From Chitinophagaceae bacterium UBA1930 (GTDB lineage Bacteria > Bacteroidota > Bacteroidia > Chitinophagales > Chitinophagaceae), in the NCBI GenBank assembly GCA_002337145.1, contig DDFK01000002.1:310001-374000 (forward strand): a stretch of DNA of 64,000 nucleotides, read 5' to 3'. Shown piece after piece: positions 9,160 to 19,000 of this stretch (position 1 is its first letter; every line of letters starts with the position of its first letter). Made by a program: the position numbers and the translations under genes. The notes under the pieces are model-generated. The model was given only the letters and a program-made list of their open reading frames with translations. It did not search any database and had not been told where the DNA came from.

Positions 9160-10185
9160 TTATCTTTGTACACGTCCGCTGCCATCACCTTTAACCAGGT
9201 CTTTCACCTCGGCTAAAGTAGCATGGTTCAAATCGCCCGGAATGGTATGCTTCAAAGCACTTGCAGCAACGCCAAATTCTGCAGCATCAGCCATTGGCAT
9301 ACCTGTTACTAAACCGTAGATAAGGCCACTTGCAAAGCTGTCGCCACTACCAACGCGGTCCACAATACGTACATTGTATTCTTTTGTGTGGTAGAAATCA
9401 GTACCATCATACACCAATGCACTCCATCCGTTATCGCTTGCACTGTGGCTTTCGCGTAAAGACGATGCGATGAATTTGAAACCGAACTTGGCTTTCATTT
9501 GTGCAAACACATCTTTAAAGCCGTCCAGGTTCAGTTCGCCTTTGGTAACGTCGGTATTGGCAGCTTTGAAACCCAAACATAAGTCGGCATCTTCTTCGTT
9601 GCCGATACAAACATCTACAAACTCGCAAAGACCCGTCATTACTTCACGAGCCTTTTCTTTGGTCCATAATTTTTTACGGAAGTTGAGGTCGATACTGGTT
9701 GTGATGCCTTTTGCTTTTGCAGCTTTCAATGCAGCCAATGTAAGTGCAGCAGCTTTATCGCTAAGGGCAGGAGTGATACCGGTTGTATGGAACCATTCTG
9801 CACCGTCAAATATTTTATCCCAATCAAATTCGCTTGCGTCCACATCTGCAATGGAAGCACCTGCACGGTCGTACACTACTTGCGATGCACGCATGGAAGC
9901 ACCTGTTTCCAGGAAGTAGATACCCAAACGGTCGCCGCCACGGGCCACAAACTGCGTATCCACACCATAACGGCGTAAATGGTTGATGGCACTTTGGCCA
10001 ATGGGATTATTAGGAACCTTAGAAACGAAAGTACCGTTTAAGCCATAGTTACATAAGGCGGCAGATACGTTTGCTTCGCCACCACCATAGGTAATATCGA
10101 AGGTGTCTGCCTGAACAAATCGTTTGAAATCGGGCGTTGATAAACGCAACATGATTTCACCAAGTGTTACAACTTTTTTTGACAT
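9160..10185 (-). CDS. kdgK: 2-keto-3-deoxygluconate kinase (PfkB family)
   Basis: KdgK phosphorylates 2-keto-3-deoxygluconate with ATP to KDPG, a late step of uronate and pectin breakdown. The start at 10185 (MSKKVVTLGEIMLRL) is chosen because the 22 extra residues reachable from 10251 do not look like family sequence. The 341-residue protein has the PfkB substrate signature TYGGGEANVSAAL near residues 33-45 and the nucleotide/anion-hole signature RVGSGDSFASGLIYG near residue 275, where the Asp of GSGD is the catalytic base. The variants LRLSTPDFKRFVQAD and YRPTLW-like (FRKKLW) point to KDG kinase rather than ribokinase or fructokinase. The divergent neighbour is KDPG aldolase, which uses its product, and this strongly supports the substrate call. 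Confidence 0.92.
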   Translation of the reverse strand: MSKKVVTLGEIMLRLSTPDFKRFVQADTFDITYGGGEANVSAALCNYGLNGTFVSKVPNNPIGQSAINHLRRYGVDTQFVARGGDRLGIYFLETGASMRASQVVYDRAGASIADVDASEFDWDKIFDGAEWFHTTGITPALSDKAAALTLAALKAAKAKGITTSIDLNFRKKLWTKEKAREVMTGLCEFVDVCIGNEEDADLCLGFKAANTDVTKGELNLDGFKDVFAQMKAKFGFKFIASSLRESHSASDNGWSALVYDGTDFYHTKEYNVRIVDRVGSGDSFASGLIYGLVTGMPMADAAEFGVAASALKHTIPGDLNHATLAEVKDLVKGDGSGRVQR

Positions 10186-10408
10186 CTTTAAAATTGTGTT
10201 TGATTTAAAAAATAAAATTTTAGCAGAATAGGCAAGCAGGCAAGGCTTCAAAATTATGCAGAAACGGGTATTGCCGCTTCATTATTTTAAAAAATTACGG
10301 ATACGATTGCGTAGAAATAGGGGGTGCAGGGCGATTGGATAGCCATGATATTATTTTACACTGTATTTTTAAACCTTTAAATAATCAAAAAGCAAAACAA
10401 CAAGCAAC
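10186..10408. promoter_or_regulatory. Divergent kdgK / KDPG aldolase control region
   Basis: These 223 bp separate two divergent genes of one pathway, so both promoters and probably a shared operator should be here. The region is AT-rich. I could not fix a convincing TTG / TAnnTTTG pair or a clear inverted repeat, so only the location is asserted. Confidence 0.45.
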
Positions 10409-11056
10409 ATGTCACAAGAGCAAACGATACAGCAACTGGTTGATTACCCAGTTGTACCGGTTTTTTACAACAGCGATCTCGAAATATGCAAGAACGTTTT
10501 TGATGCCTGCTATAAAGGCGGTATCCGTGTATTTGAATTCACCAACCGTGGCGAGAATGCCTTGGAAACATTTAAGGTGCTGGCTGCAAGCCTGCCTGAT
10601 TACCCTGGTTATACATTGGGTGTGGGTACAGTGCTGAAAGCAAAAGATGCCACTGCGTTTATAGAAGCCGGTGCAAGCTTTGTGGTATCGCCTTGCTATA
10701 CTGCAGAAGTGTTTGATGTGTGTTACCAAAGCAAAGTGCCGTATATGCCCGGTTGTATGACAGTGAAGGAAATTTACGATGCGGCAACAGCAGGTTGCGA
10801 AGTGGTAAAGATATTCCCAGGCGATGTGGTAGGGGCCAAGTTTGTAAAAGGCGTAAAAGCGGTTTTCCCTAAACAGAAACTGATGGTTACCGGTGGTGTT
10901 GAACCAACCAAAGACAGTTTTGCATCGTGGTTTGGTGCAGGTGCAACTGCCGTTGGTATGGGCAGCCAATTGTTTAAGAAAGAGGCATTGGATGCAAAAG
11001 ACTGGAACAGCATCAGTGAAATTGCAAAGAACTGTTTCAGCTATTTGGGTAAATAG
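10409..11056 (+). CDS. eda: KDPG / 4-hydroxy-2-oxoglutarate aldolase
   Basis: This class I aldolase splits 2-keto-3-deoxy-6-phosphogluconate into pyruvate and glyceraldehyde 3-phosphate. The 215-residue protein has the expected parts: the catalytic Glu in VFEFTNRG (E43), the GVGTVL phosphate/substrate loop, SPCYTAEV, YMPGCMT, the Schiff-base Lys in EVVKIFPG (K134), and the phosphate-binding VTGGVEPT segment. It is of normal length for the family. It is divergent from kdgK, giving the two-step KDG to pyruvate + G3P branch. The upstream isomerase and dehydratase steps are not in this window, so the source sugar acid cannot be named. Confidence 0.95.
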   Translation: MSQEQTIQQLVDYPVVPVFYNSDLEICKNVFDACYKGGIRVFEFTNRGENALETFKVLAASLPDYPGYTLGVGTVLKAKDATAFIEAGASFVVSPCYTAEVFDVCYQSKVPYMPGCMTVKEIYDAATAGCEVVKIFPGDVVGAKFVKGVKAVFPKQKLMVTGGVEPTKDSFASWFGAGATAVGMGSQLFKKEALDAKDWNSISEIAKNCFSYLGK

Positions 11057-11078
11057 TATATAGCTAATAGTTTATAGT

Positions 11079-11110
11079 AAATAGGTCATGGTTTTTCCAT
11101 GACCTATTTG
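11079..11110. terminator. Terminator between convergent eda and namZ
   Basis: A perfect 13-bp stem (11079-11091 with 11097-11109) has a TTTTT loop. It has no long T-run on the plus side, but lies exactly between two convergent stop codons. Confidence 0.75.
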
Positions 11111-11111
11111 T

Positions 11112-12368
11112 TTATTCAAAATCTTCATACATCAAATACTTCTTGCGTATTGTTTTAAACGCATCCAGTTTGGGTTGCCAGCTTGCCCTTATCTCGGTTT
11201 CCGATTTGCCGTCTTTTATCTGCTGCATCAACTCTTTGTTGCCAGCTAATTTATTGAAGAAGGATTGGTCTGGATTGCCCTTGCTTACTTTGATAAAGAA
11301 ATTTTCCTTGTCAGGAAAAAGCCGATAAGCTTCCAGCAGGTATTTCAACTGAACTTTATGGTCAACCATTTTCAACACTTCCTCGTTTGTGGCAAACAGG
11401 TTCCAGCCATAGCATAGCTGGTCTTTCAGTTTGGGTTCCTTTGCCCCGTCTTTGGGTGTTGGTGTAAAGGCAAAAAGGTTTTTGGGCAATGTGGAATGGC
11501 CAAAAATGCAGAAGGGGTGTTCGGTGCCGCGGCCTTCGCTCAGTACCGTTCCTTCGTACAGGCAATTGCTGGCATACCAGTAAATGCTTGCCATATCGGG
11601 CAGATTGGGTGATGGTTTTATAGGCAAAACATATTTGCTTTTATGTGTATAGTTGGCACATTTGATTAATTGAAAATGAAAGGGTGTGTCTTTGGAGTTT
11701 TGGGCAGTTTTATAGTATGCATATTTTTCGTTGGCCTTTGGCGACAGCCATTGTTCGCCGGCAACCATAAATGCATATTCGCCTATGGTCATTCCATATA
11801 CAGTAGGTATGGGGTTCATGCCTACAAAACTTTTATACGCAGTATCCAATACAGGGCCATCCACATAAAAGCCATTGGGGTTGGGCCTGTCCAGTATAAT
11901 CAAAGGCTTGCTGTTTTCAAAGGCTGCTTCCATGTATTCCTGCAGGGAGGAGATGAATGTGTAGAACCGCGTACCTACATCCTGAATGTCGAATAGCATA
12001 ATGTCCACATTTTTTAGGTCATCTGCTGTGGGCTTTCTCTTTTTGCCAAAGAGCGATACTACGGGTATGCCGGTTGTGGCATCTGTATAATTGTCCACTT
12101 TCTCGCCTGCATCTGCCGTTCCCCTAAAACCGTGTTCGGGGCCAAAGGCAACCGTAATGTTCACACCAAGCTTAAGTAAGGTATCCACTAAATGCCTGTT
12201 GCCTATGGTGGCAGTGTGGTTTGCAAAAATGGCTACCCGCTTGCCTTTTAGTAAAGGCAGGTACACATTGGTTCTATATGCTGCCGGAAGAACCTCGCTG
12301 TTTTCTTTCTTGGATTGGGCCCATGAAAGGGTACTGATAAACAGGAGGATAAAAAACAGTTTTTTCAT
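11112..12368 (-). CDS. DUF1343 / NamZ-type exo-beta-N-acetylmuramidase
   Basis: The 418-residue protein begins with a signal peptide (MKKLFFILLFISTLSWA-QSKK), so it works in the periplasm or outside the cell. The body matches the DUF1343 family, of which B. subtilis NamZ was shown to remove terminal MurNAc from peptidoglycan fragments. Recognisable stretches are KGKRVAIFANHTA, FGPEHGFRGTADAGE, LFDIQDVGTRFYTFISSL, LDRPNPNG, the YGMTIGEYA segment, and EGRGTEHPF. The last and the GPEHGF Glu/His are strongly conserved in the family. The likely role is peptidoglycan recycling or scavenging. The downstream hairpin is shared with the convergent eda gene; upstream lies the divergent FKBP gene. The enzymatic role rests on family knowledge. 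Confidence 0.9.
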   Translation of the reverse strand: MKKLFFILLFISTLSWAQSKKENSEVLPAAYRTNVYLPLLKGKRVAIFANHTATIGNRHLVDTLLKLGVNITVAFGPEHGFRGTADAGEKVDNYTDATTGIPVVSLFGKKRKPTADDLKNVDIMLFDIQDVGTRFYTFISSLQEYMEAAFENSKPLIILDRPNPNGFYVDGPVLDTAYKSFVGMNPIPTVYGMTIGEYAFMVAGEQWLSPKANEKYAYYKTAQNSKDTPFHFQLIKCANYTHKSKYVLPIKPSPNLPDMASIYWYASNCLYEGTVLSEGRGTEHPFCIFGHSTLPKNLFAFTPTPKDGAKEPKLKDQLCYGWNLFATNEEVLKMVDHKVQLKYLLEAYRLFPDKENFFIKVSKGNPDQSFFNKLAGNKELMQQIKDGKSETEIRASWQPKLDAFKTIRKKYLMYEDFE

Positions 12369-12563
12369 GCAAGTATTTTTATGGAGGTGGAAGTTAGATA
12401 AATTAATTGTGCAGTTACCACTAAGGCTGTATTTTGGCCCCGTTTTCGTTCCCGCAAATCAAATTACTGCTGCATATTATTTTGAAGAAAATAACAATTG
12501 ATCAGGAATAATTATTGGTGCTTCGAAAACGGGTAACAATAACAACAAATAAAAAACTACACA

Positions 12564-13019
12564 ATGCAACAAGCAAAAAAAGGCGACACCGTAAAAATCC
12601 ATTATCATGGTAAACTGACCGATGGCAGCACATTTGACAGCAGCGAGGGACGTGAACCATTGGAATTTGAAATTGGTAGCGGTATGGTAATTAAAGGTTT
12701 TGATGATGGCGTAACAGGTATGGCAATCGGCGAAAAAAAAACCATCAACATTCCTGCTAACGAGGCCTATGGCGATCCGCAAGAAGACATGATCATGGAA
12801 TTTCCGAGGAACCAGTTCCCGGCCGATATGGAACCGCAGCTAGGCATGCAGCTGAACATGAGCAATGGTGCGGGGCAGAATTTCCCTGTAGTGATTGTTG
12901 AAGTAAAAGACGAAGTGGTAGTGCTGGATGCCAACCATCCATTGGCTGGCAAGGAATTGATATTTGACCTGGAACTGGTAGAAATTGCCGGCAGCAGCCC
13001 ATTGATCATCATGCCATAA
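12564..13019 (+). CDS. SlyD-like FKBP-type peptidyl-prolyl isomerase
   Basis: The 151-residue cytoplasmic protein (no signal peptide) has an FKBP core, HYHGKLTDGSTFDSS...GSGMVIKGFDDGVTGM, interrupted by a lid or IF domain from about residue 75 to 125. This is the SlyD arrangement. The IF region contains the NEAYGDP entry and ends at DANHPLAGKELIFDLELV, a SlyD hallmark. The metal-binding His/Cys-rich tail of E. coli SlyD is absent, as in many short SlyD proteins, so metal delivery to hydrogenase is not implied. It should act as a folding helper that speeds proline cis-trans isomerisation. It has its own terminator. Confidence 0.92.
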   Translation: MQQAKKGDTVKIHYHGKLTDGSTFDSSEGREPLEFEIGSGMVIKGFDDGVTGMAIGEKKTINIPANEAYGDPQEDMIMEFPRNQFPADMEPQLGMQLNMSNGAGQNFPVVIVEVKDEVVVLDANHPLAGKELIFDLELVEIAGSSPLIIMP

Positions 13020-13042
13020 TTGTAATAACAGAACAGCTTATA

Positions 13043-13084
13043 AAAAAAGAAAGACCTGATTTTTTTCAGGTCTTTCTTTTTTGC
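13043..13084. terminator. Bidirectional terminator, slyD-like gene / large surface gene
   Basis: A 17-bp stem (13043-13059 with 13066-13082) has an A-run on one side and a T-run on the other. It lies between convergent stop codons. Confidence 0.93.
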
Positions 13085-13097
13085 TCATGATTATTTG

Positions 13098-16000
13098 TTA
13101 CCGCAATATGGTAACATTTCCACTCATTATCTTATGCCCGTTTTTAGGGTTGATGATGTAGTAATAAGTGCCAACCGGTAATGGTTTGCCATTCACTCTT
13201 CCATCCCATCCTGTAGAATAACCCTTGATCATGCATACCTGCTGGCCGTTCCTGTTAAACACTTCCACAGTTGCACCAAAGTAGGTACTCAGGTTGCCAA
13301 TTTCCCAGGTATCGTTAATGCCATCGCCATTAGGGGAGAAGGCATTGGGTATAACAGGTTCCATCAACAATTTTACGCTCATGGTATCCTGTGCATAGCA
13401 ACCGCCTGCACCTGTTACGGTCAATGTATAGAACTCGTCTGTTAAAGGCATACATAGTGGGTTCAGCAAAGTGTCGTAGTTAAGGTATGTGGTCGGGTTT
13501 AAAGGTGTCCACAAATAATCCAATACACTACTGCCACCTGCTGTTGCTTTCAATACCGCAGCATTGCCTTGCAGTATGTACACTGTTGGGCCGGCATCTA
13601 CTACCGGGTTAGGGTTTACGGTTAATGTATCCTTAGCTACGTTGCTTATACAGCCTTTGCTATCCACATAGGAGTAAGATGTATAGAAAGTGCCCGCACT
13701 GGTATAAGTATGCTTGGGCCCTTGCGAAACGGTATTGGTGGTATTGTCGCCAAAATCCCATTGCCATGTTACGGCTGCACTGGCCGATTGGTTGATGAAG
13801 GTGAACGAGTCAGTCAAACAAACTTCTGGCCTGTCTGTAGTATATGCAGCAAGTGGTTGCGGGTACACATTCAATAAAGCAATGGTAGTATCCTTTTTGC
13901 AATTGTATTGACTGGTTACGGTAAGCATTACCGGAAAGCCGCTGGCACTGGTGGAGCTATAATGGTGCGTTGGGTTGGGTGATGTTGAACCGGAAGGGTC
14001 ATTCGGGTCACCAAAGTTCCAGGAGTATGATGGGTTGGCATCATCTGCCACAGTGGAAAGATTGGTAAACGTTGCACCGCCGTCTGGCAAACAAACCGAT
14101 GCTGGCAAGCTGAAATTGGCAAATGGCCTGTTATGCACAATAACCTGTTGTGGCAACGATGCTGTACAGTTGTTGCTATTGGTTACTGTAAGTACCACAT
14201 TATAAGTAGCAGCAGTATTGTAGGTGTGTGTGGCCGGAGAAACGTTTGCTGTGCTTCCTGCATCATTAAAATTCCATGTTAATGACTGGATGGAAGCAGC
14301 ATTGGGTGTGGATGTACTGGTAAATGTTATGGCCGATTTTTCGCAAGTAGTACTGCTAACTGTAAAGCTTACCAAAGGTAGTGGCAACACAGTAATGGTT
14401 GTGGTATCGGCATCTTTACAGCCATTGGCAGCAGTGAATGTGGCAATTACCTGTGCGGAGCCAACGCCAGCGGTTAATGGATTGAAGCTGGTACCCGAAA
14501 CACCTGTGCCTGTATATGCCCAAGGTGTGGGTGTGGCACCTGCAATACCTGTTGTTTCGGATGCCTGCGTAATAGTCATTGCAGCGGCATTTAAACAGAT
14601 ATTCGGAATGGCACTAAAAGTTACATTGGGTATGGGTTTAATGTTGATGGGTTGGCTTGTAACGGAACTTACACAGCCCTTGTCGTTCTTTACAGTCAAT
14701 GTTACCGATTGGCTGCCCGTAACATAGTAAGGATGTTTGGGGTTCTGTATGGTTGCAGTGCCACCATCGCCAAATGTCCAAGCCCAATCGGTTACGGTAT
14801 TGCCTGTACCTGCAGTGCTGGCATCAATGAACTGTACTGTATCTTTTAAACATGCCGAACTAGGGGCATTGATAATAGCCGTAGGCAACTGGTAAATGGT
14901 TGATGATAGTGCCTTGATCTTTGTATCGGAACAGCCGTAATGATTGTCTGTTACTGTAAGCGTTACACTAAAAGGGCCAGTGGTGGTATAGATATGCGAT
15001 GGATTTTGTAATGTGCTTGTATTGGGATTTGATGGGGTTGAGTTGGCAGCATCACCAAAATTCCATGCATAGCTTACACCCGTTGTTGGTGTGGATATAT
15101 TGGTAAACTGCATACTGCCGCCCAGGCAAATACCTGGTGGTGTATTAAAGTCAACCACTGGTTTTGCTATCACTACAATGTTGGTGTCAACAGTTGCACT
15201 GGTACAGCCTGCTGCATTCTTTACAAAGAGTTTCACCTTTCTTGTAATGTTTGCATTGGTGGTATTGGTAAAAGTATGTGTAACTGCTGGCGTTGGCGAT
15301 GTGCCGGTAACAACGGTATTCGGTGTGCCATCGTCCCAGTTCCATGTCCATTCTACTGCATTGGCGGTTGACTGGTCAGTAAATGTTACGGTACCACCGG
15401 AACAGATCGTGTCAGGCGAAGCAACAAATTTTGCTTTCAGGTTATAGGAAAGGTCAATGAACACACTGTCGGTATTGAAGCATCCAACACTATTGATGGT
15501 TTTCAGTTTTGCCCAATACGATGTTACGCCGCTGCTTATTGGTGGATAGATATGTGGGTTGGGCGTTGGGTTAGGGCTTGACGGTGTGCCTGTAAAAGTA
15601 GTTGCATCGCCAAAGTCCCATTGCCATTGCTTTATGGTGGTTCCGGTAAGCGGTGTTGAGTTGTCTGTAAATGTTACGGCCGTGCTGCCACATGCTCCGG
15701 GTATAGCGGTAAAAGATATATCATCGTGCCCAACCATTACATCTATCGGCTTTTCTGCAAAGCCGCTACAGTCGCTTGCAAAAGTTCCATACGCAGTTGC
15801 GGTTAAATGGAAAGTGCCTTCTTGCGAAAAAGTATAGGTAACCGGACATGTATAAATATAGAAGGTCTGGCCGTCTACTACTGTTGTACCTGAATACTGG
15901 GCAGAGAAGCCACTTGGGTTGGAAGCATCAGGTGCCAACGTACCTTTTACGGCACCAGATGGTGCTACCGGATTGCTTCTGGGGTTCCATACTATACTGT

Positions 16001-19000
16001 CTACTTTATAAGGTAAATAAGGCAAGGCAATTTTCAGTGTTACCGGATTGCCTTTACAGGTTTTGATTAAGGAACTGGACGTATCTGTACCAAAAGGGTT
16101 TTGTGCTATGCTGATTGATGATAAGTCTTTAACAGCAGTACCTGCATTGTAACCATAACTTTCGCCATCGCCAACGCCATAGGCAATTGCATTGAAACCA
16201 ATATCGGATGATAAGGTATGTGCCGCACCTGTAGTTACCCAGAATTTGGCTATGGAATAGTTAGGGTCTTGCGGGTGCGGTTTAAATGCCTGTGCCATAG
16301 GAAGCATGATGGTACTGGCTGAAAAAGCAATGCAATCCCTGTTGCCACCACTTTGCGGGCAAACTGCTGCACTGGCCATTCCTGTATCGGCAACATTTAA
16401 TCCATCCAATTTAAAACTTGCAACACCTGCGTTGGGAATAATTACATTTAAAAAACTTGCACAGTTGCCAATGGTTCCGTTTGACAAAGCGGGCTTAACA
16501 GCAGGAGAAGCATTGGTGCCTTTAAAGGGCGAAGAATACACCGTTGCATTGGTGATGGCCTGTTGCAGCGGACTAAGTATAATCATTTCAGGATCGCCAG
16601 AACCTTTACTGCCATTATTTACTGCACAGTCACCGGCTGTAATGAATTGGCTTACATTAATTGGTTTATCGCTTTCAATTAAAAGCGGTTGACTTGAAGA
16701 ATACTGGTAGTATAAATTGTTGACAAGCGTTGTATTTGCCAATGCTGTTCCATTAACTTTTACTACAGTGGATGCATCCTGCACGTAAATCCTAAAGTAG
16801 TTAAACTCCATTGTTTTGGTTGGGTTGGTCAGGTACCTTGTACCCCAGGCCACCGTTGGAAACATTTGTTGTATCAAATGGTCAGAGCCCGAAGATGCCG
16901 TACAATTGGCTACGTTGGCATTTACCAGTACACGGCCATTGCCGCCAAATACGGCAATCTTTTTATCGCAGCTTGTTTTAACGGTCGATCCGCTAAGGTC
17001 CAACCCTGTGCTGCCCGAACCAAAACCTCCCATTGCATTAAAGATCTGTCCTTTGTTTAAGGTAACCGTATAAGTGCCACCAGCAGCATAAGCGGTATTG
17101 GCTGCTGTAGTTTGGTTAGAGCTGAAAGCAGATGCAGCATTTACGATTGGTTGTGTTGGCGTAAAAGTTACCTGTGTATTGTCATCTTTTGCAATTACAA
17201 AAAAGAATGAATTGGGGTTGGACGTGTTGCTCGATCCACCATAAGCCTGCACTGTATAGCTTGAGTTCCAGGTATTGGTTGGGAATATCATGGCACCTGC
17301 AGCTGAATTGGAATTGGTGTACGTATGCAGAAAAACAGATACAGGGGTATTATTGTCGCTGTAAACATGTATGCCCTTATCGCTTATTCCTGTTGCATAC
17401 AGCCTGGAATCATTGGTGCCTGTACCGATAGGGAAATTGGTGAATTCATGGAAGCTATTTGCCGGAATGGTAAAGGATTGCGAATAGCCTGCACCTGGAA
17501 GCTCAACATGAACGGTTGCTGATTGGCTAAGCGTGGTTACATATACCGACATTCTTGCTTCATCTGCATCGCCGGGAGTTTTGCTCATTTTTTCCTGATA
17601 GCCAAAACCCAACCAGAAATCGGTTCCTGAATTGGTTAACACATTGGGGTCCTGTACAATACTGCCTGCCAAGAAAACAGTGTCGGTATTTGCAGGCAAT
17701 GCACCGCCGCCAGAATGTGCGATGTAACTACTGAAATTGCCATAAGTACCAGTAGCAAACTGTACATAGATTTTTGTATTGGTCAATGTGCCGATACTGT
17801 ATGGGATGGTTAAGCTGTTGCCAAAGCCGCTGTTGCTGGATGTGGATATTTTTAAGGGGCTGCCTGCCGGTGTTGTAACAGTTATATTACCTGCATTGGG
17901 TGTTAAATAAGCAGCAGATAGGGTATAGGAAACCACTGGTGCAGCTGCGTTGAAGTTTACATTGCCAAAATTGATTACGCCCGGCACGGCTGCTATCACA
18001 GGCACCGCTGTACCTGTTGTAAAACTCAACTCATTGCCATAACCGGTACCCAAACTGTTTTTTGCATAGGCCCTTACATAATAAGTGGTACTGGGCAAAA
18101 GGTTTTTCATGGTACTTGCAAAAGAAGCATTGCCTGTACCCTCATTGTTGGTGAAGTTTGCCGTGGTAGGTGTTGGTGAAGTGTTCCAGCAAATACCTTT
18201 TTCCGTTATGAAATAACCGCCGCTATCAATTGAATTGCCACCCGAGGTTGCCTTGTTTGACTGTATAGCGGTAACGGCAGTGGTTACCAACGAAGGCACA
18301 GTTGGCGGCAACGTTGTAAAAGACACATTCAAACCATATATGGTATCAAGCTGTGTTATGGCATACGCCCTGGCATAATACAATGTATTGGGCGTAAGGC
18401 CGGTAAGTGTGCTATTGATAATACCAGAAGCACCATTGGTTGTTTTGGTAGATAGCAATACGGTAGGGTTGGTAGTGGTGCTCCAAACAATGCCACTCGT
18501 ATTTACAGCACGGAAACCCGTACCAAAAGAATAAGTACCATTTACATTGGCTGAATATTTTGTAATGGACGTTGCAGGGGCAATGGTGGTTACAATGGGT
18601 GCCACTGATGGAGGGCCCGCCACAACGCCATTAAAGACCATATTCTTGATGCGGAAGTTGTCGTTTTTGTCCGATACTGCGGATGCGTACACATAAAATC
18701 TGAAAATATAAGTATGGCCGCTATAAAAGGCATCGCTTACAGGGCCAAAATTGATACTGGTATTTGTGGCAGTTACAGTTGCCGTTACGGCATTGTTAAG
18801 CCTTTTCCATACCCCGTTTCCATCAATTTGGTAATAAGGCTCAATATATAGGTTGGTAGTGTTTGTATTGTAGCTTTGGCTATTGATCTCTGCAGTAATG
18901 CCTGTTAAACTGAAATCGAAGCCTGTTTTGGGCGATAATGGTATATCGAACCCATAACCGTCTGTAATGGCACTGGGCCATACCAAACTATTGGTTTTAA

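Noticed and set aside
10412..10969. Long minus-strand frame opposite the KDPG aldolase gene
   Set aside because: Antisense to a clear gene with a normal catalytic set; product shows no family features.
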